Assembly (NCBI RefSeq): GCF_000002415.2
Contig: NC_009913.1
Coordinates: forward strand, 1,240,001-1,304,000
Direction of reading: 5' to 3'
Source of the DNA: Plasmodium vivax
Taxonomy: Eukaryota; Apicomplexa; Aconoidasida; Haemosporida; Plasmodiidae
DNA length: 64,000 bases
Shown: in pieces, positions 62,694 to 64,000 of the stretch
Layout: each line of letters starts with the position of its first letter
Position numbering within the stretch: the first letter of the stretch is position 1
Notes under the pieces: generated by a model
What the model was told of the DNA's origin: nothing
What the model saw: the letters and a program-made list of their open reading frames with translations, nothing else
Database searches by the model: none
Translations under genes and position numbers: made by a program

Positions 62694-64000
62694 TTTACAG
62701 CCGCTAATCGGGTTGGTTTAACCTTTTGCTGGGTAATCTTGGGAAGCATGAAAGGAAAGAGAAAAAAAAAAAAAAAAAAAAGGAAAAAAAAAAAGGAAAA
62801 AAAAAAAGGAAAAAAAAAAACTACACTGCACTGCACTGATTGTTCCTCTGGGGTGCAGCTTCCCCTACTGCCTTTTCTCCTGCGTCAAAGCGGCGTGCGC
62901 GCAATTTGCAGCTGTTTGGACGTAGTCCCCTCTGTCCGCGTGACTAACTGCGACGTTTGTTCCTCTGCTTGCGTCTACGCCTTTTCCTTCCTCCCCCGAA
63001 TGCAGGTACAGGGGTGCCTATTAGCAACAATATGAGGGAACTGCGCGGAGGCGTGCAGCTGGACGTCCGTTTTTGCCCTTGACTGGCGATTTATCCACCG
63101 AGTGGAGCGGCACTTTCGAGGGGAGGAAAAATAAAATAAAATGTGATGCGATGCGATGCGATGCGATGTGACGCGATGTGACGCGATGCGGTGTGGTACG
63201 GTACAGTGCGGCGCAGCGCGGTGGGGAAAATGCAGTAACGTGGAGGCACAATGATAAAACGAAATCAGCGCTACAAACAAAAAGGGGGGGAGGGAATCAA
63301 AACGAAGTGACAGGGCCCGACGACTGGGCGTACGACTTTCCTTTTCACACAAAAATGTGCTTTCAGCAAAATGAAAAAAAAAAAAAAAAAAAAATTCCCT
63401 TTTTTCGTTAGAAGTGTATGCATTTGCATATGTCATACGGATGCGTGCGCCAATAGGGGGAAGGGGGGAAATATGCATATCACCTCTGTGCGAGATGGCT
63501 GGTGCGGTGCTGCGCAAGGAGGAAGGAGTACGAGGGGGGGACGTGATTATGCGAACACCCCTCCCTTTGAAATGGCGCGGGAAAAATATGGCTCTTCCTA
63601 TGCGAAGCGCATTTGCGGGGGGGTGATAAATTGGGGACACTTCCCCCATCGCAATCGTCCATGCGCATTCGCGTGGAGAGGGCGTGCATTTTCAGCTGCT
63701 GCTCCCCACTGCGATACGCATTTCTGCACGGCGTGCTTCCAAATGAACTGCCACGCGATCGCGCCGACAGAAAAGGTTGTTGGATGGTGGGCACCTGCGC
63801 GCCGGCGGTATACACATGCGGCTCCGCGGTCGCAGCACTGCGTATGCACGGCCTCCAGCGAATATGCATATTGCGCGTAAGTACGTATAAATATGGTACG
63901 CATATATATATATTCATATTATGTATTTGTATTTGTATATGTATATGTTTTTTTTTTTTTTTTTTTTTTTTTCGCTCTGCTTTGCCAACTCTTGCGCTTC
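62694..64000. other. Intergenic upstream of TRAPPC4
   Basis: Poly-A stretches (62761-62820, 63373-63393), a GATGCGATGCGATGTGAC repeat at 63139-63195, a T tract at 63950-63972 near the right edge and otherwise mixed sequence. No gene recognised. It should contain the TRAPPC4 promoter. Confidence 0.45.

Overview
The window looks like the chromosomal core of a Plasmodium genome from the vivax/simian clade (P. vivax, P. cynomolgi, P. knowlesi, P. coatneyi or P. inui type). The evidence is a plasmepsin VI-type aspartic protease with the 15-exon structure, a ubiquitin-like PI4-kinase, a plastid-type valyl-tRNA synthetase, short GT-AG introns, long T/A tracts between genes, coding DNA that is GC-rich for the genus, and abundant low-complexity inserts. 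A 362-bp block of degenerate telomere-like units lies inside the core, which argues for the cynomolgi/knowlesi side; the species is not settled. No mobile element, CRISPR array, tRNA or rRNA gene was recognised.

Layout. 1-8 kb: RPN12 (-), divergent from a TTC12-like zinc-ribbon/TPR protein (+), then a multispanning RING-H2 E3 ligase (-). 9.6-10.5 kb: a small four-exon basic protein (-). 11.2-15.6 kb: a heptatricopeptide-type organellar RNA-binding protein (+), convergent with a three-exon protein (-) that is probably mitochondrial ATP synthase subunit d. 16.5-23 kb: plasmepsin VI, a small multi-exon protein and OST1, all on the minus strand. 25.5 kb: an 81-residue membrane protein (+). 26.6-35.8 kb: a giant protein kinase (-) with degenerate catalytic motifs. 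35.9-42.6 kb: a gene-free interval that starts with the telomere-like block. 42.6-51.2 kb: PI4K-like kinase (+), convergent with organellar-type ValRS (-). 52.9-55.4 kb: SRRM1-like PWI/SR splicing factor (+). 56-62.7 kb: four minus-strand genes (two-TM protein, 800-residue conserved protein, small membrane protein, TRAPPC4).

The genes are eukaryotic housekeeping or parasite genes and do not form an operon. They cover proteostasis (RPN12, RING E3), secretion and glycosylation (OST1, TRAPPC4, PI4K), organelle function (HPR protein, ATP synthase d-like, ValRS), gamete axoneme assembly (TTC12-like), splicing (SRRM1) and mosquito-stage proteolysis (plasmepsin VI). From memory, the order resembles the P. 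falciparum chromosome 3 segment around plasmepsin VI (PF3D7_0311700); an alignment should confirm this.

Exon boundaries were assigned by eye from GT/AG sites, reading phase and protein continuity. All listed spliced models keep phase and end in one stop codon, except the gene at 20371-21018, whose first exon is unresolved.
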